DNA of 39,553 bases, from positions 927,471 to 967,023 of the forward strand of contig BA000048.1 in the NCBI GenBank assembly GCA_000270325.1, read 5' to 3'. The stretch's first letter is position 1, and every line of letters begins with the position of its first letter. The position numbers and the translations under genes were made by a program. The notes below the pieces were generated by a model. That model had not been told where the DNA came from and did not search any database. It saw nothing but the letters and a program-made list of their open reading frames with translations. Below, in pieces: positions 15,189-24,348 of this stretch. This DNA is from Candidatus Caldarchaeum subterraneum (lineage in GTDB: Archaea > Thermoproteota > Nitrososphaeria_A > Caldarchaeales > Caldarchaeaceae).

Positions 15189-16343
15189 CTAGGTGATGTT
15201 GTGTCTATAGACTTGAAGCCTGTCGTCATAGAAAGGTCTCACCACGGCTGGTTCCTTGATGGGAATCCTAACAACTTCGTGGCCGTTCTCATCGTATCCA
15301 GCCACCTCGCTTGAGCCGATTACCTTGAACTTGGTCATTATCCTGTCGGTTGACACGTTGAGGAGAAGGGCTGCCACCAGCTCGATGTCCTTGCTTGCGA
15401 TGGCTTTTTTGTAGGTTTGAACGGCTTGGTCGACGCCGGGTCCGAAAAGCATTCTCAGGAAGTTGATGTTGCCCACGTGTATGGGCGGTATGTAGTAGAT
15501 GTTGGGCTCAAGCCCCAGCTGTGGAAGCAGCGGAAGACCAACCTTCTTGACGTGGACTAGGAAGTCTAACGGGTTCTCTGGGTCCGCGTTTTCTGGCGTG
15601 TGGAGGTAGCCGAACATCCTAATCTTGCCAATACATGTCCTCATGCATCGTGGCCAGATACCTTTTTCGACGGCGGGGTAGCAGAGAACGCATTTCTCGG
15701 AGATGCGTGTTACATGGTTGTAGAAGACTTTCTTGTAGGAGCATGCCTGGACACACTCCCTATAACCCCTGCATCTCGCCTGGTCTACGAGGACAATCCC
15801 GTCTTCAGGTCGTTTGTAGATGCTGAGTCGGGGGCATGATGCTAGGCATGCCGGGTAGGTGCAGTGGTTGCATATGCGTGGTAGGTAGAAGAACCAGAGG
15901 TCATGTGGTAGCCTCAGATAGAATTTCTCCTCCACCAGTATCTCGTTTGTCTCATCCTCGCCTCTGTTGGGATATGCATAGTCTAGGTCGCTTGGCAGAT
16001 ATCCTAGGACACGTTCACTAGGGCTAGCCGCCTCAAATATCGTCTTACCCTTGTACACATATCTATCGCCTTCGCGTTCCCACCTCTGTGGCCCTAGCAT
16101 TTTGAGAATATTGACATCCCAGCCCATCGGATAGGAGCCCCACGGCTTGGTCTCCACATTATTCCAGTACATGTACTCCTGTCCCTTCCCAGAGGTCCAT
16201 GTGGTCTTGCATGCCACGGTGCATGTCTGGCATGCGATACACTTGTTGGTGTCGAAGACCGCTGCAGCCTGCCTCCTCGGCCTAGCTCCTTCATACCAGT
16301 AATCCATCTCCCGCCCAATCTGCCAATTATACACCTTCGGCAT
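15189..16343 (-). CDS. Iron-sulfur beta subunit of a type II molybdoenzyme
   Basis: 384 residues with four cysteine groups in NarH/EbdB order: CIACQTCTVACK, CNHCTYPACLASCP, CRGYRECVQACSYKK and CVLCYPAVEKGIWPRCMRTC. In this family they hold three [4Fe-4S] clusters and one [3Fe-4S] cluster; the tyrosine in the CRGY group is typical. Conserved NNVETKPWG near the first group also matches. It carries electrons between the Mo site in alpha and the heme in gamma. It has no signal of its own, so it would be exported with alpha by the Tat system. It starts 1 base after the alpha stop. Confidence 0.88.
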   Translation of the reverse strand: MPKVYNWQIGREMDYWYEGARPRRQAAAVFDTNKCIACQTCTVACKTTWTSGKGQEYMYWNNVETKPWGSYPMGWDVNILKMLGPQRWEREGDRYVYKGKTIFEAASPSERVLGYLPSDLDYAYPNRGEDETNEILVEEKFYLRLPHDLWFFYLPRICNHCTYPACLASCPRLSIYKRPEDGIVLVDQARCRGYRECVQACSYKKVFYNHVTRISEKCVLCYPAVEKGIWPRCMRTCIGKIRMFGYLHTPENADPENPLDFLVHVKKVGLPLLPQLGLEPNIYYIPPIHVGNINFLRMLFGPGVDQAVQTYKKAIASKDIELVAALLLNVSTDRIMTKFKVIGSSEVAGYDENGHEVVRIPIKEPAVVRPFYDDRLQVYRHNIT

Positions 16344-16344
16344 C

Positions 16345-19300
16345 CTAAATCACCTCCACATACTGACCGGCCAGATACTTCTTCACCTCGTTGCTGGCGT
16401 ATGCTGGCCTAAACCCTGCCGCAGCAGGGCTCCACAGGCCTTTCCGGTCTTCTCCACCGGGCTCCGCCCTAGTTATCTTGACGAAAGATTCCTTAGGCGC
16501 TCCAATAACTTGATGGACGTCTAGGGCGAAGCCTTTCCCTATGAGCTGGCCGTAGTATTCTTTTCGGACTAGGCTGTCGGTTTGGAGTGTGGGTTTAAGC
16601 CATGTTCTTGTGGTGGATTGATGGCTTCCGTATCGGTAGGCTGCCTGATACCCGGTTCGCGGGTTTTTGGCGAGGCCGTCGGCTCTTTTCTCATGCGCCT
16701 CCACCGAGCCATGTGTTGCGACGTAGAAGTGGAACCATGCACGTGCCACGCCGGGCGCTATGTTGGGGTAGTGGCGGGCCCTAACAAGCCATCTGAAGAC
16801 CTTGTAGTCCTCGGGCTTGTCTGTCCATCCGACGAAGGGCCTGTCCGACGGGTCCGCATCACACCACACATAGTCTCCGTCCTCGATTCCCAGCTTCTTG
16901 GCCACTATCGGGTTTATGTCTATGTATCCTTCGCTCACCCACGGCTTCCGCTTATCATGGCGGTAGAAGTCTCCGAACGGTCCGAAGAAGGTGGCCTCGA
17001 GGTCTGTGCTGGCCCCCATGCTGTGACACGCGTGTCTATACTTTGGTGTGACGAGGATGTGGCCGTATCCCATGTCCACGAGCGGGTGCTTGGTTTCTCT
17101 CACCTCCTCCCAAGGCTTGACAACATTCCTCACCTGCCTCACCTCGGTGGATAGGTCTCCGACAGGTATGCCGTAGTCGCTGGGCAGCTTCGGCTTGAGG
17201 GCTGGATGAGGCTTAGAAACTATTACGTTGGGCTCGTATGGCGTGTTGTCTATAGGCTCCCTGTATACGGGCAGGTTTTCGCCATACTCTATGAACTCAT
17301 CCTCCTCGCGGTAGAACTCGAGACGCCCAGTCTTGGTGTACCATGGCCTGCTCTCGTTGGTCTGCTCCCACCCAGTTATTCGTGGACTTGTTCGAACCAT
17401 CATGAGGAAGGGTGTGCCTTTTTTGCAGCTCTCCTCCAGCTCCTCAAACCTGTAGCCCTTGGTTGTGTTACCGGCTTGGAAGACCCTGTTCAGGTAAACC
17501 TCCACCTTGTCCTCGTAGACAAAATGCCAATAATCTCTGAAGCGTCTATCACCTGTTAGCTCGGAAAGCTTCTCCGCAATACCCGCCAAAACCTCCAAGT
17601 CATCCCTTGTATCATATATCCGTGGCAGCGGTGTCCTAGGCCACGCTTGGAGGAACGGGTTTGTCACCGAGCCGTACATGTCGGGCTTCTTCCTCTCAGC
17701 CCAGCTGTCCACACCGAAGACCACGTCAGCGTATTCGCAGGTCGCTGTCCAGAGCCAGTCATTCACAACTATCATCTCAATCTTGGGCAATGTGTTGACC
17801 ATGATGTTGTGGGCCCACTTGCTGTTGCCTAGTATGGAGTTGGTGTTGGCCCAGAAGGTTGCCTTGGTCGGTGAGGGCATGTGGGTCTTTCCTGTGAAGA
17901 GTCTGCCGCCTATTCGGAGCGGCCTGTCGTCGTATGCGTAGTAGTGCGCCGACTCCTCCTTCCAATACTTTTTCTGCCGCGCTGGTTTGGATGGGTCTAG
18001 CTCGGGGTTGAACGGGTCCTCGGTAACCCACTGGAGAACACCGTTGAGAAGCTCCATCCTGTAGTTGCCCGCGTAGCTGCCCACGGTTCCGCCGAAGTGG
18101 CCGATATTGTTGGTGAGGCTGGCCACAAGAATAATTCCTCTGTCCTTCAAGTCGCTGTGGTAGAAGTGGTTGGGCCCCATACCTTCGACGAAAAGTGTTC
18201 TGGTCTTGTTGGCCGCTATGAGACGGGCCAGCTCCTCGATAGATTCTGGAGGCGCCCACGTTATCTCCGAAACCGTGTATGGGTCGAAAGCCTCGAGATA
18301 TTGTTTAATCAAGTCGAAGACAGGCCTAACCTTGACGGTTGAGCCGTCGACAAGCTTAACCTCAAACTCGCCTTCAAGCGCCGGGTCAACATCCAAGCCG
18401 GCGAAATATTCTCCAACATGGTTCCTGGTAACCACCAGAGGCTGTCTTGTTTTATAATCCCACACCATGAAATCATCCCACTCAACCCGGAGCTGCTCCG
18501 GGATTATCTGGTCTTTCTGGAGCGCGATTGGAGGAGGTGATTCTCCGGGTTTGAGGACTTTGGTGAAGTTGCTGAGCTGCGAAGGAGTGTAGCCTTCGAT
18601 GACATCGCGCGCGTAGGAGCTTGAGGTTATCCATCCGCACAAGCAGCGGCAGGTCGGTGAATGACTTGACAAACTTCTCATCATACAGTCTATCCCTTAT
18701 CAGGACATGGGCCAGCCCGAGGGCGAAGGCCTGGTCTGTGCCCGCTCTTATGACGATGACGTAGTCGGCTTTGGAGCTGCTGGACTGGTATTCAGGCGCA
18801 ATCGTAACTATCTTGGCACCCTTCAGCTTCGCTTCTGTAAGCCAGTGGCCGTCAGGCATCTTGGTTGCAATCCAGTTCTTGCCCCAGAGTATGATGACCT
18901 TGGCGTTTTCAGCCGTGTAGAGATCAAAGTCCAGAGTCTTGTTACCCGTCACCATGGGGTGGCCGGGCGGCAGGTCCGTGTGCCACGCATAGTTATCCCA
19001 TCCCCGAGAGCCTTTCGCCTCATCCGGGCCCACACCCCTAACGTATGCGTCGAGCAGCGCCATCATGTTGGCGAAGCGGTAGAACCCGCCTATCCTGATG
19101 CCTGCGTTGTAGGGCATACCTCCTCTGAACTTGATTGTTTTTGTGCCAGCCCCCTCAGTCGACTCGACCATGGCGGGGTCGTATCCCTGGGCCAGAAGCC
19201 TAGCCTGCCCCTCCTGTCCACTATAGGTCGCGACTATGTTTAACAAGGTCTGTGCCACTATCTTGAACGCCTCTTCAAACGGGACCTTCACAAACTCCTC

Positions 19301-19822
19301 CTTACCGCGTCCCGAGAAATATTCACGGGGCGGCTGACCTGTCGCAGGGTCGCGTGGATATCCAGCGTCCACCCATTTCTTGAACCCCGCCCTCACGTAG
19401 GCGCCCTTTATCCGCCTGTCGGAGTAGAACCTTCTCACATAGGAGAGGCCGCTTATGCACGCCCTCGGGTCCCATCTAGACGATGCCCTGTTCCCATAGA
19501 TGTCGGTGGCTTTCCCGTATCCAAAGGATGGGTCAGCATATATCACGACCCCGTTCTTCACGCTTGCTCTGAGTAGACAGCCGTGGGTATCGTTGGGTGC
19601 ACAAAGATAGTGGAAAGTGCTGTCAGGTGTGTATATGTCCCTGTAAACTCTCTCCCAATCTCTGTACGGATATGTTGTGAGGGGGTTGATGTTGGGGTCT
19701 ATCGGCTCAATATACTCGAATGCTAGAATATCGTCTGGAAGCATCGCCAACACAGCGGCAGAAAGCGCCGAAGAAGGGACGAGCGCTAGGAAATCTCGCC
19801 TACTCAGTCTGAGACCTCCCAT
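16345..19822 (-). CDS. Molybdopterin catalytic alpha subunit, Tat-exported (split by a frameshift)
   Basis: The two frames 19822-18482 and 18684-16345 together make one type II DMSO-reductase-family alpha subunit of ~1160 residues (NarG/EbdA/NxrA size). It begins with a Tat signal (LSRRDFLAL). The first iron-sulfur region reads CAPNDTHGC, then CISG ~35-40 residues later, so one ligand position is Asp. The [11 protein letters not shown] segment and [16 protein letters not shown] are the Mo-cofactor region. The frame changes at CGCGCGCG (18606-18613): read through, the sequence [14 protein letters not shown]...LKLL continues as [16 protein letters not shown] only after adding two bases or removing one. 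Likely substrates in this family are nitrate, nitrite, chlorate, selenate, DMS or hydrocarbons; sequence alone does not choose. The upstream regulator and dyad at 19862 suggest control by redox state. Confidence 0.8.
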
Positions 19823-19861
19823 ACAGGATTATTAGGGCTTCAGCTCCGAATAGGCTTTCTA

Positions 19862-19875
19862 CCTAACAAGTTAGG
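19862..19875. promoter_or_regulatory. Perfect palindrome in front of the alpha gene
   Basis: CCTAAC-AA-GTTAGG, a 6-bp perfect dyad with a 2-base spacer, lies 40 bases upstream of the alpha start. On the minus strand a TATA-like TAATATTTT lies ~20-30 bases further upstream, so a bound protein would cover the transcript start. A related dyad lies in front of the regulator gene at 20590. Probable operator for the neighbouring HTH_10 regulator (inference). Confidence 0.5.
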
Positions 19876-19893
19876 CTGTTTGAGTGGAAAATA

Positions 19894-20571
19894 TTAGGAT
19901 GTGTGGTTTATCTCATCATGTTTCTCAAGGCTGCCGGCAAGCGTCACATGTTCCTTAACAATCCTCTTCATAGCCTTTCTCATGGTTTCGGTTAGTGTGG
20001 CCGGTGTTATGCCGAAGAGTTGGGCCAGCTCCTTCACATGTATCTTCTTGGGGTAGTCGAAGAACCCGAGCTCGAGGGCGGCTTTTATTATCAGCTCCTG
20101 TCTGCTGGTGAGGCCTCCGTTAGGCTTCACAACGCATAGCTCCCGCGTCTCATACCTAATCCCCCTCTCAGAAAGCCTCTGCATAAACCTCCTCAACTCC
20201 GGGCCTGTCCCTATGAAGCTCCAGACAACTTCACCTCCGGCGCCTGTGCTTACACCCCTGAGAATACATGAACCAGCCTCCTCTATCCCACAGCCCCTGC
20301 CACACATCACCACAGCAGTGCCGTAGATAATGCCGCCACTGGACTTGACAGTGCGCAGTTCGCGGAATGATTTCTCGTTTCTGAGAAAAGATTCCACCTC
20401 ACCAACCTTATTGTCAGCCGAGATGCGGAAAAACTGGATTCTCCACCTGTCATCCACGGACTGCTGCTCAATCACCTTGGCGAAAAGCCGGCTATCCAGC
20501 CTTGAAAGCCTTGATAACCAACACACATCACCCGGCGTAGTCGAAATGGTTAACGCCATAAGCCTAGACAT
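19894..20571 (-). CDS. Bat/HTH_10-type regulator with a cysteine cluster
   Basis: 225 residues. The C-terminal HTH_10 domain is clear: LTSRQELIIKAALELGFFDYP, then VKELAQLFGITPATLTETMRKA. The N-terminal part has a Cys group MCGRGC...GSC (C-x3-C-x6-C, residues ~88-100). Known relatives, the haloarchaeal NarO and DmsR, are Bat-type regulators that control nitrate and DMSO respiration, and NarO depends on conserved cysteines. The location directly in front of the molybdoenzyme operon on the same strand supports an equivalent role. The ATG at 20571 is nearly leaderless behind a TATA at 20599-20607; ATG 20559 is an alternative start. Confidence 0.75.
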   Translation of the reverse strand: MSRLMALTISTTPGDVCWLSRLSRLDSRLFAKVIEQQSVDDRWRIQFFRISADNKVGEVESFLRNEKSFRELRTVKSSGGIIYGTAVVMCGRGCGIEEAGSCILRGVSTGAGGEVVWSFIGTGPELRRFMQRLSERGIRYETRELCVVKPNGGLTSRQELIIKAALELGFFDYPKKIHVKELAQLFGITPATLTETMRKAMKRIVKEHVTLAGSLEKHDEINHTS

Positions 20572-20572
20572 A

Positions 20573-20613
20573 TACTACATAGTAGGTGTATGCCTAACAT
20601 TTAAGGTTGGCAT
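20573..20613. promoter_or_regulatory. Two dyads over the regulator promoter
   Basis: TACTA-CA-TAGTA (20573-20584) lies directly in front of the start codon. ATGCCTAAC-N7-GTTGGCAT (20590-20613), an 8-bp dyad with one bulged T, spans the minus-strand TATA box CCTTAAATG. The second shares the half-site CCTAAC with the palindrome at 19862, which suggests that the same protein binds both and represses or tunes its own gene. Confidence 0.45.
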
Positions 20614-20652
20614 CCATATTAAAGCAGGGATTGCAGCTTTCCAAAAAATAAC

Positions 20653-20760
20653 GTGGGCGTTGCAGCGGAGAACTTGGTTGAGAGGCTTAGAGAGGCGACT
20701 GAGAAACATGGGGTCAAGCTAATCTTAGGCAGAGAGATAGAAGAGGCGTTAAGCGCTTAA
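20653..20760 (+). pseudogene. C-terminal gene fragment or 35-residue ORF
   Basis: The plus frame from GTG 20653 has protein-like composition: VAAENLVERLREATEKHGVK then LILGREIEEALSA, a helix-strand-helix ending. It looks like the tail of a larger protein whose front is gone. No promoter of its own is evident. The rest of 20614-20900 holds no gene I can identify. Confidence 0.25.
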
Positions 20761-20900
20761 CACATTTTACATGGAAAAATAACCTGCCATATCTATTAAT
20801 CTTTACCTCGCAGTTCTCTGACATGAACCGGTCTCCATACTCTGGAATTGAGTAGGGGTCTTCCAGATTGCATCTATTCGAAAACTATGGGAGAGTGTTT

Positions 20901-22323
20901 TCATTCTACACAGCAGCTCATTTTCTCCACTGGTCTTAGGAATGCCTGTGCACTCAGTTTCAGGGCTTCTGCGTATGTTGGGAAGACGTGTATGGTGTCG
21001 ACGATGTCCATGAGTTTTTTTTCCGTATTTGATGTAGAGAGCCGCCTCGGTAATGTATTCGGCTGCGTTAGGCGAGACGATGTGCACGCCCAGAACTCTC
21101 CCATCATTAGGATTTATAACCAATTTGGCCAAGCCGCGTCCACCCGTCATCCTAGCCTTAGCCACGTTCTTCAGCGAGACAACTCTGCAAGAGCATGCAC
21201 CGAACCTCTTCACAACCTCCCTCTCAGTCAAACCCACCGAAGCCACCTGCGGCTCGGTGAACACCACCAGAGGAACAGCACCGTAATCCATGGCGGCCGA
21301 GCCCTCTTCAACGATGTTTGAGGCCGCCACCACGCCTTCACGCGCCGACAACGTCTCAAGCATAAGGGGTTTAGCTATGCAGTCGCCCGCGGCGTAGATG
21401 TTTGGTGAGCTGGTGCGCATCGTCTCGTCCACTTTTATGAAGCCGCGGTTGTCGACGGCTACGCTGCTCTTCTCCAGCCCCATTCTATCCGTGTTCGGTT
21501 TTCTGCCCGTCGCTATCAACACTGCGTCAAACTCTATGGTCTGCCTGCCCTCGTTAGTCACTATCTCAGCTTGGCCAAGGTCTCCATGTCGCGAGAACTC
21601 TACAACCCTAGCTTTAGTCATAATCCTCATGCCCTCGTCGGCTAGGATTTTTGATAGTGTCGATGATATCTCAGACTCCATATTAGGCAGAATTCTGTCC
21701 AATAGCTCGACCAGCGTCACTTGACTGCCCAGCCTCTGCATGGCCTGTCCTATCTCAAGCCCTACAGCGCCCCTGCCCACCAGCAGCGTGTTCTCGGGAA
21801 GGGTATCCATATCCCATATCGTGTCCGTGGTATAGTATCCATTCTTCTCCAACCCGGGAATGTTAGGTATGGCTGGCCGTGAACCGGTTGCTATCAACGC
21901 CTTCTCAAACTCGACTTCACGCACTCCATCACGTGTCTCCACAGCGATTGTGTGGGGTGAAGTGAATGAGCCGCGGCCCTCTATAAGCTCCACGTTCGGG
22001 TAATGCTTCAAGACATCAGCATACTTCTCACCACGCATAACGTCTACAAACCTTCGGAGGGATTCCATTAACTTGCCGAAGTCGAGGTCAGCTCCCTTGG
22101 GTGTAACTCCGTCAAACAGGGGCGTGTGGCTGCTGTGATAATGTTTGGCGGCCTCTATCAGGTATTTGGAGGGGACGCAGCCAACGTTGACGCATGTTCC
22201 GCCCAGCTTCCCAGCTGAAATCATCAAAATGGATAATTTATTCTCAGTTAGTTCGCTGGCTTTGATTGCGGCGCTGAAGGCAGCAGCTCCGCCGCCAATT
22301 ATAACTAGCTCGTATCTATTCAT
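20901..22323 (-). CDS. merA: MerA-like mercuric reductase flavoprotein (frameshifted near the C-terminus)
   Basis: About 473 residues when joined. FAD site [19 protein letters not shown], redox pair [22 protein letters not shown] site [15 protein letters not shown], second FAD motif IYAAGDC, and the dimer domain. Near the end the frame breaks in an A8 run (T8 at 21015-21022 on plus): removing one base joins YIKYGKK to [19 protein letters not shown] and the diagnostic vicinal cysteines MSCCVE, which bind Hg(II) before reduction. Without the correction the protein would run out of frame to 20803 and lose this site. There is no N-terminal heavy-metal domain. The gene may reduce mercury or a related metal; the HxlR regulator upstream is a candidate controller. 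Confidence 0.78.
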
Positions 22324-22522
22324 GGACTTGCCACCTGCTTCGTTTTTCTCAGCCCTTTTCCATGCTCTTCGTCTATCCCACTACAACAACGATTGCACAT
22401 CAACCACAACTACCCAAGGGTGGTATAAGAGAAAAGCAGTTTCTACACATGTAGTAGCTACAGCTAGGAATAGTTTCGGAGAAAGCTTAAGAGAACAGAC
22501 ACATGGTTGAGAAATCGAGCCG

Positions 22523-22909
22523 TTAGATTTTCTCGATTTTCTTGCCCTTTTCTATTAGTGTGCATGAGCAGTGGGCTATCACTGTGCCTTTCTGTTTCAA
22601 CGCCCACTGAAGGATTGGAATAGTGGCCGCCCTCAGCTCGTCGCCTTCTTTGGTGAGTGTGTATTCAACTCTTGGCGGAATCTCGTTGTAGGCCTCCCTT
22701 TTTACTAAATTATGTTTAATCAATGCTTTTAAAGTGTCTGAAAGTATTTTTGGACTGATTCCATCCAGTTCCTTCATCAACATGTTGTAGCGGATTCTTC
22801 CATGGTTGCCTATTTCATTCACTATTAAGAGAGACCATTTTTTGCTGATTAGATCGATCACACCCTCTATTGGGCACATGCAAATGATACGCTTCGTCTC
22901 TTTGGTCAC
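22523..22909 (-). CDS. HxlR-family winged-helix regulator
   Basis: 128 residues with the HxlR pattern: CMCPIEGVIDLISKKWSLLI (the W-x-x-x-I core with upstream cysteines), FNM-like RYNMLMKELDGISPKILSDT recognition region, and wing VEYTLTKEGDEL. Cysteines at the N-terminus (CMCP) and C-terminus (HCSC) could sense thiols or metals. The GTG start lies behind a minus-strand TATA near 22931-22940. An inverted repeat AAAGAT/ATCTTT (22918-22923 and 22939-22944) frames that TATA and may be its operator. It precedes merA on the same strand by 200 bases in which I see nothing else. Confidence 0.8.
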   Translation of the reverse strand: MTKETKRIICMCPIEGVIDLISKKWSLLIVNEIGNHGRIRYNMLMKELDGISPKILSDTLKALIKHNLVKREAYNEIPPRVEYTLTKEGDELRAATIPILQWALKQKGTVIAHCSCTLIEKGKKIEKI

Positions 22910-23028
22910 CGTGTTTGAAAGATTTGCATATGATAAATATCTTTGTCGTCAAATGTTTGAGAGAGAATAAATGTGTCGGGTGGTGTTCAAAGGTTATATG
23001 CGGGACAGTGTCGGGTGATGTCGCGGGG

Positions 23029-24348
23029 ATGCCTGAGTTTCTTGATTTGTTTGTTTCCCAGGTGTTGGATAAGCGTGAGAGGCTTGTGTCGATTCTTTCT
23101 TTTGGCCGGAGGAGTGTTTTTGAGGAAGAGTTCCGCAGCTTATTGAGAAGTAGCTGGAATCCGTTGCCCGCTGCTGGGCCGTGTTTTTCCAAGGTTGTCG
23201 GCATCGATGGAAGCAGGGCTCTGCGTCTTTACGTGGTTGGCGGTGTGTTGTATGTGGTTAGAGCAGTTGGCGTATACGGTAAACACAGAATACGGGAGTT
23301 GGAGGTTGATGCTTTCACATCCGCGTCAAGTAGCAGAGATATCAACAGGTTTGTTAACAGGAAGATGGAGTGGCTCGAACATCGTGCCGCTTTACATGCT
23401 CTCGAAAAGTTTGACGACGTGGAATGTGTTCTGATTGACGGGACTCTGCACGGCAGGATGATGGCTGTGCCACGGGACAGCGCCGCAGAGGGTCAGAAAG
23501 ATTTCATGCTCCAATATTTTCAAGACTACACGGCTTTTCTCGAAGAATGCAGGCGAAGGAATGTTGTGCCGATTGGCGTCAGCAAAGACAGCAGGTCAAC
23601 TCATTTCAAAACCTACTTTCTATCACTAATTCTTGAAAACTATTTCGACGTATCAAAAACCGGTTCACAGCAACTGGAGAAACTGTTGAGTATGTTGTTT
23701 GAAATGGCTGATGAAGAGGTTAAAAAACAGTTTACTACTAATTCTGTTGTTTTGGCGAATGTGTTTCGTGAAGCTACTTCATCTGTCACAGACCATCAAA
23801 TAATCAGAAACTACGCCGAAGAAGCTGGATTCACCCAGCCGCTAGAGATAGGTGTCTATGGCAGAGGCGCGAGGCTGGTTGGACAATTTATCGAGTCCCC
23901 TATTCATTATATTCACCGAAATTTTCCGGAAGCCTTTGAAGAGGCCGGTGACAAGGCGTCTTTTCTTGAGTGGGGTCGACGCGTGCTGTCCAAGATTCTG
24001 CGTCTACCCACCATAGTTTCATTCCATATATTGCTTGACAGGAGAGACTCGCCTCTGCGAATAGATGTGCCCAGCTGGTATTTCGGGCTCGACAACACTC
24101 TGTCCGATAAAATAGGGGTCAGCCCTATGAATGTACGGCCAGATTTGCTTGAGAGAATTGTAGCGACGTTGATGCGGGGCTATGGTGGGTTGCGGAACTA
24201 TAATGTTTGGCTGGTGCAGGCTGATAAGGAGGTGAAGCTGAGCCGTGAGACCGTGGATAGCCTTTATCACCGTTCTCTGGAAAAGTTTCTCGGGCTCGGG
24301 ACGCTTTTGACTCCTGTTAGGAGGGAGAGGCGTGTCAGGTTTCCATGA
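23029..24348 (+). CDS. nurA: NurA domain nuclease (second copy)
   Basis: 439 residues from ATG 23029, chosen because GGTGAT lies 10 bases upstream and a TATA-like GGTTATATG about 30 bases upstream; a longer frame to 22915 has no domain character. Motifs: VVGIDGSRALRLYVVGG (first acidic ligand), CVLIDGTLHGRMM (second) and the terminal WLVQADKEVKLSR. It is ~120 residues longer than the first NurA of the window. It heads a nurA-herA-mre11-rad50 operon, the archaeal double-strand-break resection set, and its end overlaps the herA start by 17 bases. Confidence 0.88.
   Translation: MPEFLDLFVSQVLDKRERLVSILSFGRRSVFEEEFRSLLRSSWNPLPAAGPCFSKVVGIDGSRALRLYVVGGVLYVVRAVGVYGKHRIRELEVDAFTSASSSRDINRFVNRKMEWLEHRAALHALEKFDDVECVLIDGTLHGRMMAVPRDSAAEGQKDFMLQYFQDYTAFLEECRRRNVVPIGVSKDSRSTHFKTYFLSLILENYFDVSKTGSQQLEKLLSMLFEMADEEVKKQFTTNSVVLANVFREATSSVTDHQIIRNYAEEAGFTQPLEIGVYGRGARLVGQFIESPIHYIHRNFPEAFEEAGDKASFLEWGRRVLSKILRLPTIVSFHILLDRRDSPLRIDVPSWYFGLDNTLSDKIGVSPMNVRPDLLERIVATLMRGYGGLRNYNVWLVQADKEVKLSRETVDSLYHRSLEKFLGLGTLLTPVRRERRVRFP

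Noticed and set aside
16586-16612. Possible self-target of spacer 10 in the molybdoenzyme gene (shared TTAAGCCATGTT)
   Set aside because: The match is only 12 contiguous bases with clear mismatches on both sides, too short for a self-target.
18684-18684. ATG at 18684 as a real start of a second molybdoenzyme gene
   Set aside because: The residues after it up to ARDVIEGY are an out-of-frame shadow of the upstream gene; homologous sequence starts exactly at the CG repeat, so this is one broken gene and not two.
20803-20900. The tail of the merA frame down to 20803
   Set aside because: After the A8 run the frame has no MerA-like sequence; the proper end is MSCCVE with the stop at 20901.
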